DNA from: an uncultured Saprospiraceae bacterium
GTDB taxonomy: Bacteria; Bacteroidota; Bacteroidia; Chitinophagales; Saprospiraceae
NCBI GenBank assembly: GCA_938045585.1
Contig: CALIAU010000005.1
Coordinates: 1 to 64,000, forward strand
DNA length: 64,000 nucleotides
Reading direction: 5' to 3'
Shown here: positions 26,451 through 35,023 of the stretch, piece by piece
Position numbering within the stretch: position 1 is the first letter of the stretch
How the letters are laid out: each line of letters begins with the position of its first letter
Program-made: the position numbers and the translations under genes
Notes under the pieces: model-generated
What the model saw: the letters and a program-made list of their open reading frames with translations, nothing else
Database searches by the model: none
What the model was told of the DNA's origin: nothing

Positions 26451-27587
26451 TTACAGTTTTACGAATTTCTCTAAGAAGCTTTCATCTTCAAGGTCGATTC
26501 TTAAAATATAGGTTCCCTGCTTTAAATGGCTGACGTCTAATTCTGTACTTGTTTGCTTATTCATTACAAGTTTGCCGAAGGTGTCAAAGACAGTTAGCTG
26601 CATGCTAACATTCGAATTAGTAGTCTCAATATAAATTGTATTAGTAGTAGGGTTTGGGTAAAAGGAGACGCGGGTAGACGTAGGCTGCTGTGTGGAGGAA
26701 GTGGGAGGACAGTCTAGGGTGAAGTTTTCAAAAAAGGACCACATCACATCATTTGCATGAACAAATTCTGAGGTCGGATCACCCAAGGGAGTAGCTTGAC
26801 CACCTGGCCATGAATGGCCACCGTCTGTTGTTATAATTTGTTCAACGAGAAAATTACAGCTGCATGTACTCCACTGTATATGAGTATACTGATCATTATG
26901 TGCCAGGGTATCATTTGAAATTTCACAGGCATTTATCTCGCTCCACACATTTAAGACAGAATCTAAGGGTGGACTATAATGAGTAGACGGACCAGTCCCC
27001 AATCCTCCAAGATAAGGCACATTAGTATCTAGATAGGAATGGAAATCAAGTACTGGAACCGGATTGCTTGGGCTACAATTCACCATAGACATAGAGGCTG
27101 CAACCGGCGCGATGGCAGCAATTCTATCGGATAACTCACAGGCCAGTCTATAGGACATGAATCCACCATTAGACATACCAGTGGCATAGATACGTTGTGT
27201 GTCAACAGCGTAATTTTCTATGAGCGTGTCTAACAATGTATTTACGAAGCCAAGGTCATCCACATCTGTGGCACTAGCGTGCCCACAACACCAACCGGCA
27301 TTCCAAGTTCTTATATTAAAAACACCTCCCTCAAGGCCCTCTGGATACACTACGATAAAATTTTCTTCATCTGCCTTGACACTTAGTTGCGATTGGTTTT
27401 GCAGATTAAAAGCATTTCCAAATCCCCCATGCATGGCAATCACTAAGGGAATTTCTTCCGAAGGATTGTAGGTTTCTGGAAGATGAAGCAGATAGCTTCT
27501 ATTTAGATTATCCCAAGCGAGACTATCGTACTGTGCAGAAGCATATGTACAACTTAGCAGGAAAAGTAAACAGAGGAAGTTTTTCAT
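26451..27587 (-). CDS. Secreted PHB-depolymerase/feruloyl-esterase-like hydrolase with T9SS domain
   Basis: This 378-residue alpha/beta hydrolase of the LpqC/polyhydroxybutyrate-depolymerase-like esterase family has a signal peptide (about 1-18, ending SAQ). IPLVIAMHGGFGNAFNLQ carries the oxyanion-hole HGG, GMSNGGFMSYRLACEL the nucleophilic serine in GxSxG (about 153), and GGHSWPGG the catalytic histidine. The acidic member is likely in HSYLDTNVPY. The last 75 residues are a T9SS type A sorting domain (FYPNPTTNTIYIE, GTYILRI). Predicted to be surface-bound or released; the ester substrate is unknown. Confidence 0.87.
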   Translation of the reverse strand: MKNFLCLLFLLSCTYASAQYDSLAWDNLNRSYLLHLPETYNPSEEIPLVIAMHGGFGNAFNLQNQSQLSVKADEENFIVVYPEGLEGGVFNIRTWNAGWCCGHASATDVDDLGFVNTLLDTLIENYAVDTQRIYATGMSNGGFMSYRLACELSDRIAAIAPVAASMSMVNCSPSNPVPVLDFHSYLDTNVPYLGGLGTGPSTHYSPPLDSVLNVWSEINACEISNDTLAHNDQYTHIQWSTCSCNFLVEQIITTDGGHSWPGGQATPLGDPTSEFVHANDVMWSFFENFTLDCPPTSSTQQPTSTRVSFYPNPTTNTIYIETTNSNVSMQLTVFDTFGKLVMNKQTSTELDVSHLKQGTYILRIDLEDESFLEKFVKL

Positions 27588-27656
27588 TGTAGTAAGACTA
27601 AAAATGTAGCTTCGGGTTTAATGAATTCTTGCTATTTTCTTTTTGAAAGCAGTAGT

Positions 27657-28250
27657 TTATTTTTTTTCTAACAATACCTTAGTCCATCTATAGCCTTGCA
27701 AAAGGAGTATAGGAGCAGCATGTACTAGGGCCGGTTTCCAGTTATAGTGAATAAAGGCCCAATGTAAGAATGCCAATAGGGCTGCCAAGTATCCCCAATT
27801 ATGTATTTTCTTCCAGCGCGACTTAAGGCGTAAGACCCAGCTATCCGTACTTGTAACTGCCATGGGAATCCAAATGATAAGTGCTACCCAAGCAGTGAGT
27901 AAGCCAAAATCAAAAAATTCGTTTGCAATTTCTTGCATCGGAATGTTTAGCAAATACGCTGCAGTATGATACAGTGCATATGCAAATGCAGCTAGTCCAA
28001 AATATCGTTTATTGCGATTTAGCCATTTTGGAAATTTGTATTTAGGAAAGAGCATTACCAAGGGAGTAGCTATTAAAGAAAACATAAGGAATCTTGCGCT
28101 AAATTCACCCGTGGCATGCATGAGACTATCATAGTTCATTTTAGATCTTAGAACACCAATTGAGAAGAGTATTCCTGGTAGCATTAGAAAAAACCAAAGC
28201 ACGTTTTTATTTCGCCACCAAGGAAGCTGTTTGCGATTACCTAGACTCAT
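27657..28250 (-). CDS. MsrQ-like ferric-reductase-fold heme membrane protein
   Basis: This 197-residue protein has about six hydrophobic helices and the ferric reductase-like transmembrane fold. Histidines in MHATGEFSARFLMF (near 42), FAYALYHTAAYLL (near 89), and KIHNWGYLAALLAFLHWAFI (near 150-165) fit heme ligation as in MsrQ (YedZ). MsrQ delivers electrons to the periplasmic methionine sulfoxide reductase MsrP, but no msrP gene lies in the window. The start is ATG at 28250. Family call is good; the redox partner is unknown. Confidence 0.82.
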   Translation of the reverse strand: MSLGNRKQLPWWRNKNVLWFFLMLPGILFSIGVLRSKMNYDSLMHATGEFSARFLMFSLIATPLVMLFPKYKFPKWLNRNKRYFGLAAFAYALYHTAAYLLNIPMQEIANEFFDFGLLTAWVALIIWIPMAVTSTDSWVLRLKSRWKKIHNWGYLAALLAFLHWAFIHYNWKPALVHAAPILLLQGYRWTKVLLEKK

Positions 28251-28309
28251 ACTGTATCTTTGTGGTGAAAGATACTAATTGCAATTCAAGAGAGATTCAG
28301 ATTGATTTA

Positions 28310-31063
28310 TTAATTGGAAAAATAAAAAAGTGTTTCTACGTCGATATTATTTAGCCCATTGAGTTCTCCTCCGCTATTTTGTAAGATGGTTCCTGTAAAC
28401 GCAACTGTACCTGTCGTCCCTTGGGGGTCATAGCTAGAAATAAATCCAAATACGGTGCTTGCCCCTCCTTCTATAATTGCGTCAGAGGTCCAAATATGAA
28501 AACTAGGATGTGATCCATCATAGACCCAATTAGAATTTTCCACAGAAATAGGGCCTATAGCGTTAGCAGTAGGATCCCAATCAATTCCTAATCTATCATC
28601 TTTGATGAGTACAAAGCTTATGTCACCTGAGCTTGCAAGATTTTCTAATTCTTGAACTTTGACTGTGATCAATATATCTGTTATACCATTTGCAATACTA
28701 GGTAGCATAGTCATAATAGGAGTAAGATCTGTCTCGAATTCGGTATAGCGTATTTTTACCACGCCTGTCCCATTTTGAGAGATATAGATATGACCATCAC
28801 TCGCAACATCTATTCCACTAGGCTGAATTGCTAGATTACGATATGCATTTGTAGTTACATCAGCAAAAGATAGATCGCTCGTAGGATTATCCATTACATA
28901 CAATGCAGCAAAAATATCATTTACAGAATTCTGTTGTTGAGTCAACCACAGTCTACCATCTGGACCAAATATTATTGGCCCTGGTCGTTTAATTACAGCG
29001 TTCCCTGAGTGCTTTGTGATATCAGTTATATTGTCGTCAGAATCGGGTGGTCCAAAATCACCAGAATCTGCACCTTCCATTCTGTATACTTTGAAGGATG
29101 TCCCTATAGGAGATCCCGATCCGCCTTGAATAGAAAGGTAGAGTGTGGTAGGATTATTATCATCTGCTGTAATATAGCCGGTATTAAAAAAGTCTTTGTT
29201 GTTGAAACTCATATCCTGCCAAATATCTGTCCAATTCTTACCTCCATCTTCTGATCGGAATAAGCCTTTTGATAAATCGAGTAAGTATACGATTCCAGAA
29301 TTTCCATTATCTGGCCAAATAAAATTACTTCGTTTGGTTGCGTTAATAGTTATGCCACCACTTTGCTCCCAGACTCCTTCGTGATACCTGAATACACCCT
29401 CTCCTTCAACAGCTGCTAAAATTGTTTGTGAAGTAGGACCATCTCCATCATGGTAACCGTAGGACACTGCTCGCACTCTACCATTATTATTAGAAGTTTT
29501 TGCCTGCAGGTTTAAATTCTCCCAATCATCATCTGAAGGGTTTCCAAGTTTGGAACTGAGTTTTTTATACACCTCACCGCCCCCTGGAAAATTTGTGTCT
29601 CTGTCCCCTACACCAAGGATGACCTCATCATTAGTCGTATCAAAAATTATATCATAGCCTCTTGATTCAGCACCAGAAGGCTTATCTCTCGAAATGTCGC
29701 TGCCCTCAAATCTTTCACCGGTCTCTAAGACTACATAATCTGTATTTGCAATTGCTATTTGCTTAGGATCTTCTGGATTGACTGCTACCCCAGTATTCGC
29801 TGTAGCTTGCATATTGTAGACAGCTGGATTCCAATAGTCGCCCCCATCTTCTGACTTCCAAATACCACCTCTACCTGAAACATATATAATATCATCAGAA
29901 ACAACATTTGGAAAGGGTCCTCTTGCCACGTCTATGGAACTCACGACACTATTCGTGCGCCCCAGTCCCGCATTGGGAAAGGCAGTAGTTCTAAACCACC
30001 ACTCATAATCTTGACCATAGATTGTGTCCTTAACATTCTCATTTGCATCTACCAAGGCTGTCCAAGTATTCCCTCCATTTACGGTTCTCCATACACTGGA
30101 GTAATTTGTACCATCGGAGTTTCCTCCCAGATTATTTAGACCTGCATAGACGACATCGTTATTCCCCTTCAAATATCCAGTCACTGCGGTCCACTGTCTA
30201 TTTTCATTACCAATGGAAAGATCATTATTTTTTAGATTCCAAGAAGTTCCATTGTATTTTACGATACCACCATCTCCTATGGCAGCATACACCCGACCAC
30301 TGCTTAAGACAGTAATGCCCTCTGGTCTTAATGTCTGATAAACTAAGTCTGAGCTAGGATTAGCAGGATCTACATAGCTGATTTCATAAATTCCATTTAA
30401 GTCACTGTTTTCAAAATATACAGCAGCGTACACTGTATCAGGAATAGAAGGATCATGAGCAATCGAACGCACAAAGCCAGTATCAAGAACAACTGATTCT
30501 GCTACCTCACCTCCCTGGCTAAAAATATGAACACCATTCTTATAGGTTCCAGCAATTACAATATCATCCGTAAAACTTCCTTGGTCAGTTCCTATGTCTA
30601 CAATGAGCAAATCCCCATTTGATCGGGGATGTCCATTCGGAACTGGGTCATCTGAATCTGAATGGTTCCCTGCAAATTGCGCACTATTGCCAGCACCTGT
30701 TAATTCCCAGGTTTCCCCAGCGTCAATCGATCTAAACAAGCCTCCAGAACCACCCTTGTCGCCGGTAGCCGAATACAATATTGAATCATTATCTGGAGTA
30801 ATTACTAGGGAGGCTACCTTAGGGCTTTTTAAGCCTTCATTGAAATTTTGAAACAGCAGGCCACTATCTGTTGATTTAAAAACGCCAGAGACATCAGCGG
30901 AAGAATAGACTGTGAGTCCATCCTCAGTGATGGTGACATCACTTTGAAACCCGCCACCGCTCACGTTATTGTATTCTACAATAATGGAATCAATGCTAGT
31001 ATTCTGAGCATGTAGGCTAGATACTAGTAGGAAGCTGAGCATCAAAGTTTGTAGTCGTATCAT
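28310..31063 (-). CDS. Secreted sialidase/sortilin-type beta-propeller protein
   Basis: This 917-residue protein has a signal peptide (ending LHAQ at about 20). It contains many Asp-box (BNR) repeats of the form SxDxGxTW, for example SIDAGETW, TVNGGNTW, SEDGGDYW and SEDGGKNW, as in sortilin/VPS10 and sialidase propellers. The C-terminal 140 residues form a separate beta-rich domain (WTSDAIIEGGASTVFGFISS) perhaps like a cohesin-type fold. I see no T9SS sorting domain, so anchoring is uncertain. There is no catalytic signature to name a function. It is probably surface or secreted. Confidence 0.8.
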   Translation of the reverse strand: MIRLQTLMLSFLLVSSLHAQNTSIDSIIVEYNNVSGGGFQSDVTITEDGLTVYSSADVSGVFKSTDSGLLFQNFNEGLKSPKVASLVITPDNDSILYSATGDKGGSGGLFRSIDAGETWELTGAGNSAQFAGNHSDSDDPVPNGHPRSNGDLLIVDIGTDQGSFTDDIVIAGTYKNGVHIFSQGGEVAESVVLDTGFVRSIAHDPSIPDTVYAAVYFENSDLNGIYEISYVDPANPSSDLVYQTLRPEGITVLSSGRVYAAIGDGGIVKYNGTSWNLKNNDLSIGNENRQWTAVTGYLKGNNDVVYAGLNNLGGNSDGTNYSSVWRTVNGGNTWTALVDANENVKDTIYGQDYEWWFRTTAFPNAGLGRTNSVVSSIDVARGPFPNVVSDDIIYVSGRGGIWKSEDGGDYWNPAVYNMQATANTGVAVNPEDPKQIAIANTDYVVLETGERFEGSDISRDKPSGAESRGYDIIFDTTNDEVILGVGDRDTNFPGGGEVYKKLSSKLGNPSDDDWENLNLQAKTSNNNGRVRAVSYGYHDGDGPTSQTILAAVEGEGVFRYHEGVWEQSGGITINATKRSNFIWPDNGNSGIVYLLDLSKGLFRSEDGGKNWTDIWQDMSFNNKDFFNTGYITADDNNPTTLYLSIQGGSGSPIGTSFKVYRMEGADSGDFGPPDSDDNITDITKHSGNAVIKRPGPIIFGPDGRLWLTQQQNSVNDIFAALYVMDNPTSDLSFADVTTNAYRNLAIQPSGIDVASDGHIYISQNGTGVVKIRYTEFETDLTPIMTMLPSIANGITDILITVKVQELENLASSGDISFVLIKDDRLGIDWDPTANAIGPISVENSNWVYDGSHPSFHIWTSDAIIEGGASTVFGFISSYDPQGTTGTVAFTGTILQNSGGELNGLNNIDVETLFYFSN

Positions 31064-31182
31064 GTTATAAAGATAAGACAGATTGAAGACCTGATTGGTT
31101 TATTACTAGGCTGATCGCAATTTTAACATTTAAATACATTGTAGTTAAATAGCATTTTATACTGTTCGAACCTTAGGTTCCT

Positions 31183-31773
31183 TTACATATTCTGTTCACC
31201 GAGCCTTTCTACTTTTATCAGCCATTTTTTTCGAAATGTATCTGTTGATAATCGCAGGGGACCAATTGAAGTAATCTTAACTGATTTTACCCCGATAAAA
31301 TTCAGGGTTAATTTTTTCATTGCACTATGACTAGGACTTCTATTTATCCACCTGTAGAACCATGTTGGCTGATCCATGGTGCAGATTATTCGCGCTGTCT
31401 TTCCGGTAAAGTATTTATCCCACCAGACAGAACCCTCTCTCTTTTTAAAAGCAAAACCAGGCAGTAAGACTATATCTAGAAAGCCCTTCAATATTGCAGG
31501 GACTGAGCCCTACCAGACGGGATACACCCATACAAGGTGATCAGCCCACTTTAATTTTTCCTGTGCATGTAAAAGATCAGGTTCTAGTTCGGTGCGTTTC
31601 CGATATCCGTATTGTAGATTTGGATTGAATTGTAAGTCTGCAATATGAATCAGATGGACTTCATCATTTGATTTTTCAGCTCCCCTTTTATATGCTTCCG
31701 CTAAGGCAAAATTGAAACTTTCTTTATCTGGATGTCCGTTTAGAATTAAAATTTTTCTTTGACTCATAAACAA
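31183..31773 (-). pseudogene. NAD(P)H-dependent flavodoxin-fold oxidoreductase interrupted by an amber codon
   Basis: The reading frame 31773 to 31183 is uninterrupted apart from a TAG at 31510-31512. The first part starts MFMSQRKILILNGHPDKESF (flavin-binding loop) and ends WADHLVWVYPVW. After the TAG it continues GSVPAILKGFLDIVLLPGFA, the expected continuation of NQO1/KefF-type quinone reductases, where YPVWW-G is usual. The stop thus replaces a conserved Trp (TGG to TAG). The total is about 196 codons, normal for the family. Either this is a recent pseudogene, or the sequence has an error here. The next remnant upstream has the same kind of defect. Confidence 0.75.
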
Positions 31774-31798
31774 TCGCGTTGTTCTATTTACTCATAAT

Positions 31799-32134
31799 TT
31801 ACTTTGCTGTCTTATCCACTTTGTATTTTGCATTCAATAAATGTGAGCCATCTAAATTTCTTACGAATACTTCTTTTACATCTTCCGTTTTTATGTGGCT
31901 TAAAATCCCCTAGGGGCCTGCATAACCTTCCTCCTCAAGATATCGAATCATATCATATTCATGATCTCCCTTTACAATCTCCATAATCTGTGGTCTATCT
32001 TTCTTTACACCATTACAGCCTACTAAGGTTTTTCCTTCAGCAGTAATTTTGTACATGCTACAAGTATGCCCAGTTGTTCTAAGAAGAAGCAAAAATAATA
32101 CAGCCAATAGTGTAAGCTAGAGCTGGTAGACCAT
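31799..32134 (-). pseudogene. Remnant of a small secreted protein gene with two in-frame amber codons
   Basis: From an ATG at 32132-32134 the minus strand reads MVYQL, TAG (32117-32119), LTLLAVLFLLLLRTTGHTCS, MYKITAEGKTLVGCN, then GDHEYDMIRYLEEEGYAGP, TAG (31910-31912), GILSHIKTEDVKEVFVRNL, DGSHLLNAKYKVDKTAK and a final TAA at 31799. A hydrophobic signal segment followed by TCSMYKITAEGKTLVG recalls the N-terminal Cys of choloylglycine/linear amide hydrolases, but the frame is only about 110 codons, so an internal deletion is likely if that is right. I cannot name the family with confidence. It lies 25 bp before the flavodoxin-like remnant. Confidence 0.5.
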
Positions 32135-32240
32135 TTTTATTAAACGAATGAAGAAAGGTAAAATTGCATGTATGTTTCTTAGAACCTATGCTTCTCAAAA
32201 AGCTGAACGCAATTCTTTTGCTGGTCTGGATCTTTAATGC

Positions 32241-32260
32241 CAGTCAAGATATCTTGACTG
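32241..32260. repeat. Perfect 20-bp palindrome
   Basis: CAGTCAAGATATCTTGACTG is fully self-complementary and sits 24 bp past the stop of the minus-strand gene at 32284. There is no T-run. CAAGATATCTTGACT recurs at about 58497-58511. Confidence 0.6.
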
Positions 32261-32283
32261 CCGTTTATTTCGATCTATCTAAG

Positions 32284-33930
32284 TTAATGGACAATCAGCT
32301 TTTGTGTATACGTTATGTTATCACTAATCATTTTTAAGAAAAATATGCCTTTGGTTTCAATATGTAATTGGCATTCAAAATCTGAGCAATGGAATTGAGA
32401 TATTAATTTCCCACTTACATCATATACATATAAGTCTGCACTGCGTTCTAATTGCACTTGAAAAACCCCACTGGATGGGTTTGGAAAAATGAGCGGTTTG
32501 AATTTACTCTTATTTTCTTCAAAAATCGGAGTGGTAATTGACTCACAATCCATGTACTGATTCGTAAGTCGATAAGTATAAAAAAAGCTTTTCAAATCAT
32601 CAATTCTTTGTTTATCTGGCAGACCATCGTCTGTTTCCATCATCGTAATAGCAAATAGATAATTAAACGCTTCACCAGGAAGTGTTTTTTCTTGTTCATA
32701 GACTAAAATGCCATTTCTGACTCCTGGTTCATTCCCTGCATTTATTTCTGTCCAACTATCAGTTCCATCAAAATTTCCATCAAAGCTATATGAGGCTTTT
32801 TCTAAGGAGGATGGTTTATGACCATACGCTTCTTTCACTCTGTATGTACCATCATTCCAATATGGACCTAAGAGATTATCAAATAATCCGTCTACATCTC
32901 TAGGTCCATCCGTCACCTTGCCTTCCTCTAAATCAAAATGATTAAACCTATCTGGAGTTTTAAAATTAAAGGATTCATCTTCAAAATCTACTTGTAAATC
33001 TATGTGGGAAATAACCGTCATTAAATTCTCATTACTTTCAGGATCAGGGTATCCTATAATAGCATGCAAGGTGCTGTCATATGCAAGAAAGTTATTTTCC
33101 TGACCATTAATACCTAAAAAATGAATCCCTGTTTTCGAAAACAATAAATCTTCTGACAACTTATTGTGTGTCCGCACATGAAAAAACAAAGTATTGTGCA
33201 TGTCTATATTAGTAAGATTACAGAGATAATTATATGCTGTTACTACATAATTATATCGAACGGGTATCCCCAAATAATTCCCATCTCCTAGATTGGACGT
33301 CAAAAACCAGGATGCAATTTTGTTTGGAATAATGTTCTTAATATTACCCGCCCCTCCAGAGTTAACATATCCAACTAAAGGAAAGTCCCCATTGTCAGGA
33401 TTATATTCATAAGGAATTTCATGATTATAGAAACTCAATGTCTGCGGCGGCAACACATCTCCATAGTATGCTTCAAAATGCGGGTTTTCTCTTCCTGGCC
33501 AAGCGTAGATTTTTTCGTTTGGATTATCGATCGTGTCATTTATAATATATCCAAGTATATGATCATTCATAAGATCAAATTCCATTTCGAAGATATCTGA
33601 ATATCTGAGTGTTTCTAGGTTTATACCTATATCATTACTTAAACCGCATTTAATAGATCTAATTAATGTGTCGCTATTGAGACTAGGAAATTGATGATTA
33701 AATTTCTGTCCCCCCGATGGATCATAGGCAGCTATATTAATTCCAACTTCTCCAAGGATAGATTTGTTCCTAAACTTTATTCCGTTTAAGATACTTGTCC
33801 TTGCACAATTATCTTGTGTGCTCGTGTCTATAGAAATTTCGAACTCACTAAATTGGATTTTTAGTTCTTCTTGTGCAGTAAGACACGTGCTTAAGAATAG
33901 AACAAAAAAGATACATCTATTAAGCTTCAT
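32284..33930 (-). CDS. Secreted T9SS cargo protein of unknown function
   Basis: This 548-residue protein has a signal peptide (hydrophobic 6-18, ending TAQ) and a T9SS type A sorting domain at the C-terminus (LIFPNPSSGVFQVQLE, LYVYDVSGKLISQF, GIFFLKMISDN). The central 430 residues show no domain I recognise; they are rich in Asn, Asp and Tyr, with segments such as YNHEIPYEYNPDNGDFPLVG and NRFNHFD-like runs, as in secreted Saprospira-type proteins. It stands alone, with the palindrome at 32241 downstream. Only secretion can be claimed. Confidence 0.8.
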   Translation of the reverse strand: MKLNRCIFFVLFLSTCLTAQEELKIQFSEFEISIDTSTQDNCARTSILNGIKFRNKSILGEVGINIAAYDPSGGQKFNHQFPSLNSDTLIRSIKCGLSNDIGINLETLRYSDIFEMEFDLMNDHILGYIINDTIDNPNEKIYAWPGRENPHFEAYYGDVLPPQTLSFYNHEIPYEYNPDNGDFPLVGYVNSGGAGNIKNIIPNKIASWFLTSNLGDGNYLGIPVRYNYVVTAYNYLCNLTNIDMHNTLFFHVRTHNKLSEDLLFSKTGIHFLGINGQENNFLAYDSTLHAIIGYPDPESNENLMTVISHIDLQVDFEDESFNFKTPDRFNHFDLEEGKVTDGPRDVDGLFDNLLGPYWNDGTYRVKEAYGHKPSSLEKASYSFDGNFDGTDSWTEINAGNEPGVRNGILVYEQEKTLPGEAFNYLFAITMMETDDGLPDKQRIDDLKSFFYTYRLTNQYMDCESITTPIFEENKSKFKPLIFPNPSSGVFQVQLERSADLYVYDVSGKLISQFHCSDFECQLHIETKGIFFLKMISDNITYTQKLIVH

Positions 33931-34070
33931 AATTTTAAATTAATCAATTGCCACTTGTAAAATCTTGTTTCCAATCAAGATTGTCTCGAAAAACATACAA
34001 TATTATAATCCAAATTAAAATGAAACGTGACGCGGACAAATTTAAGCTTGTATTGTCAGATATATTGCTT

Positions 34071-34160
34071 GCGTGAGGGGTAGTAAGGGACCGAAGGTGT
34101 CGCCATTCCTTTGGGATGGGGACGGAACCCCTGAATGACCCGACCTGAAGGGGCACGCCC
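34071..34160 (-). repeat. Dispersed intergenic repeat, copy B
   Basis: Minus-strand reading: GGGCGTGCCCC, TTCA, GGTCGGGTCATTCAGGGG, TTCCGTCCCC, ATGGCGACACCTTCGGTCCC, TTACTACCCCTCACGC. It matches copies A and C over nearly the whole length; the variable hairpin of A and C is reduced here to a few bases. The 33931-34243 gap otherwise holds the RR terminator and AT-rich sequence with no supported gene. Confidence 0.8.
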
Positions 34161-34181
34161 ATATGGGAAAAGTCCCCAAAT

Positions 34182-34215
34182 AAAAAAAGAGGAAAACGCA
34201 GAACGCTTCCCTCTT
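34182..34215 (-). terminator. Rho-independent terminator of the response regulator gene
   Basis: AAGAGGAAAACG (34187-34198) pairs with CGCTTCCCTCTT (34204-34215), a 12-bp stem with two G-U type positions. On the minus strand it runs into TTTTTTTATTT. It lies 29 bp beyond the stop codon. Confidence 0.75.
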
Positions 34216-34243
34216 CTATATGTTAGGATTCACTATTGTTTTT

Positions 34244-34960
34244 CTAGTCTACTTCGCCCATGGATCTATCAATAAGTCTAAATCCATTGCCATGGATATT
34301 TACAATCTCTAATTGCTCATCCTTGGTTAAATATTTACGCAGTTTTGTTACGAAGACATCCATACTTCTTGCTGTAAAATAATTATCCTCTCCCCATATT
34401 TTAGTCAGTGCTTCACTTCTTGCAAGTACATCATTTTTATGGATACAGAATAATCTGAGTAGGTGTGCTTCTTTAGGAGATAGTTTTTCTTTACTATCAT
34501 TATCGAAAGTAAGAATCCGTAGAGGATAGTTAAAATGATATTTCCCAAGGGTAAATTCTTTTACGTCTTCTTGTGGATCTGGTTTCTTCTGGCTACGCTT
34601 CAAAATTGCTTGTACTCTATACAAGAGTTCTTCTGAATTGAATGGTTTAGAGATATAATCATCTGCACCAATTTTAAATCCTTCGATGACATCCTCTTTA
34701 AGGGTCTTTGCCGTCAGGAAGATGATAGGCGTGCTCGTGTCTTTTTCTCTTACTTCTTTACCCAGTGTGAATCCGTCCTTTTTGGGCATCATCACATCAA
34801 AGATACACAGATCATATTTTGCTCTATTAAAGGCTTCCAGGCCAGCTTCTCCATCTTGGGCTAGAACTACTTCAAAGTCATGCATTTCAAGGTATGAACG
34901 CAGAACGTCTCCGAAGTTCTGATCGTCTTCTACGAGTAGAATTTTAGGTTTTTCAGTCAT
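34244..34960 (-). CDS. OmpR-type response regulator (RprY-like)
   Basis: This 238-residue DNA-binding response regulator has a receiver domain 1-120 with the phosphorylated Asp in LCIFDVMMPKKDG (about 55), acidic pair in LLVEDDQ and Lys in FLTAKTL. The winged-helix DNA-binding domain has LSPKEAHLLRLFCIHKNDVL and the recognition region VFVTKLRKYL. It sits 63 bp downstream of a histidine kinase gene on the same strand and ends in a terminator. The pair resembles RprX/RprY of Bacteroides. The controlled genes are not evident. Confidence 0.93.
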   Translation of the reverse strand: MTEKPKILLVEDDQNFGDVLRSYLEMHDFEVVLAQDGEAGLEAFNRAKYDLCIFDVMMPKKDGFTLGKEVREKDTSTPIIFLTAKTLKEDVIEGFKIGADDYISKPFNSEELLYRVQAILKRSQKKPDPQEDVKEFTLGKYHFNYPLRILTFDNDSKEKLSPKEAHLLRLFCIHKNDVLARSEALTKIWGEDNYFTARSMDVFVTKLRKYLTKDEQLEIVNIHGNGFRLIDRSMGEVD

Positions 34961-35023
34961 TGTATAAAGGCTTATCGTCTATTTTCCAATATGATTCCAC
35001 TATTAAGATGTTAAAATTATGTT

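Noticed and set aside
33944-34162. Open frame across repeat copy B
   Set aside because: Most of it is a translation of the conserved repeat element, and it ends inside low-complexity sequence with no signal or family resemblance.
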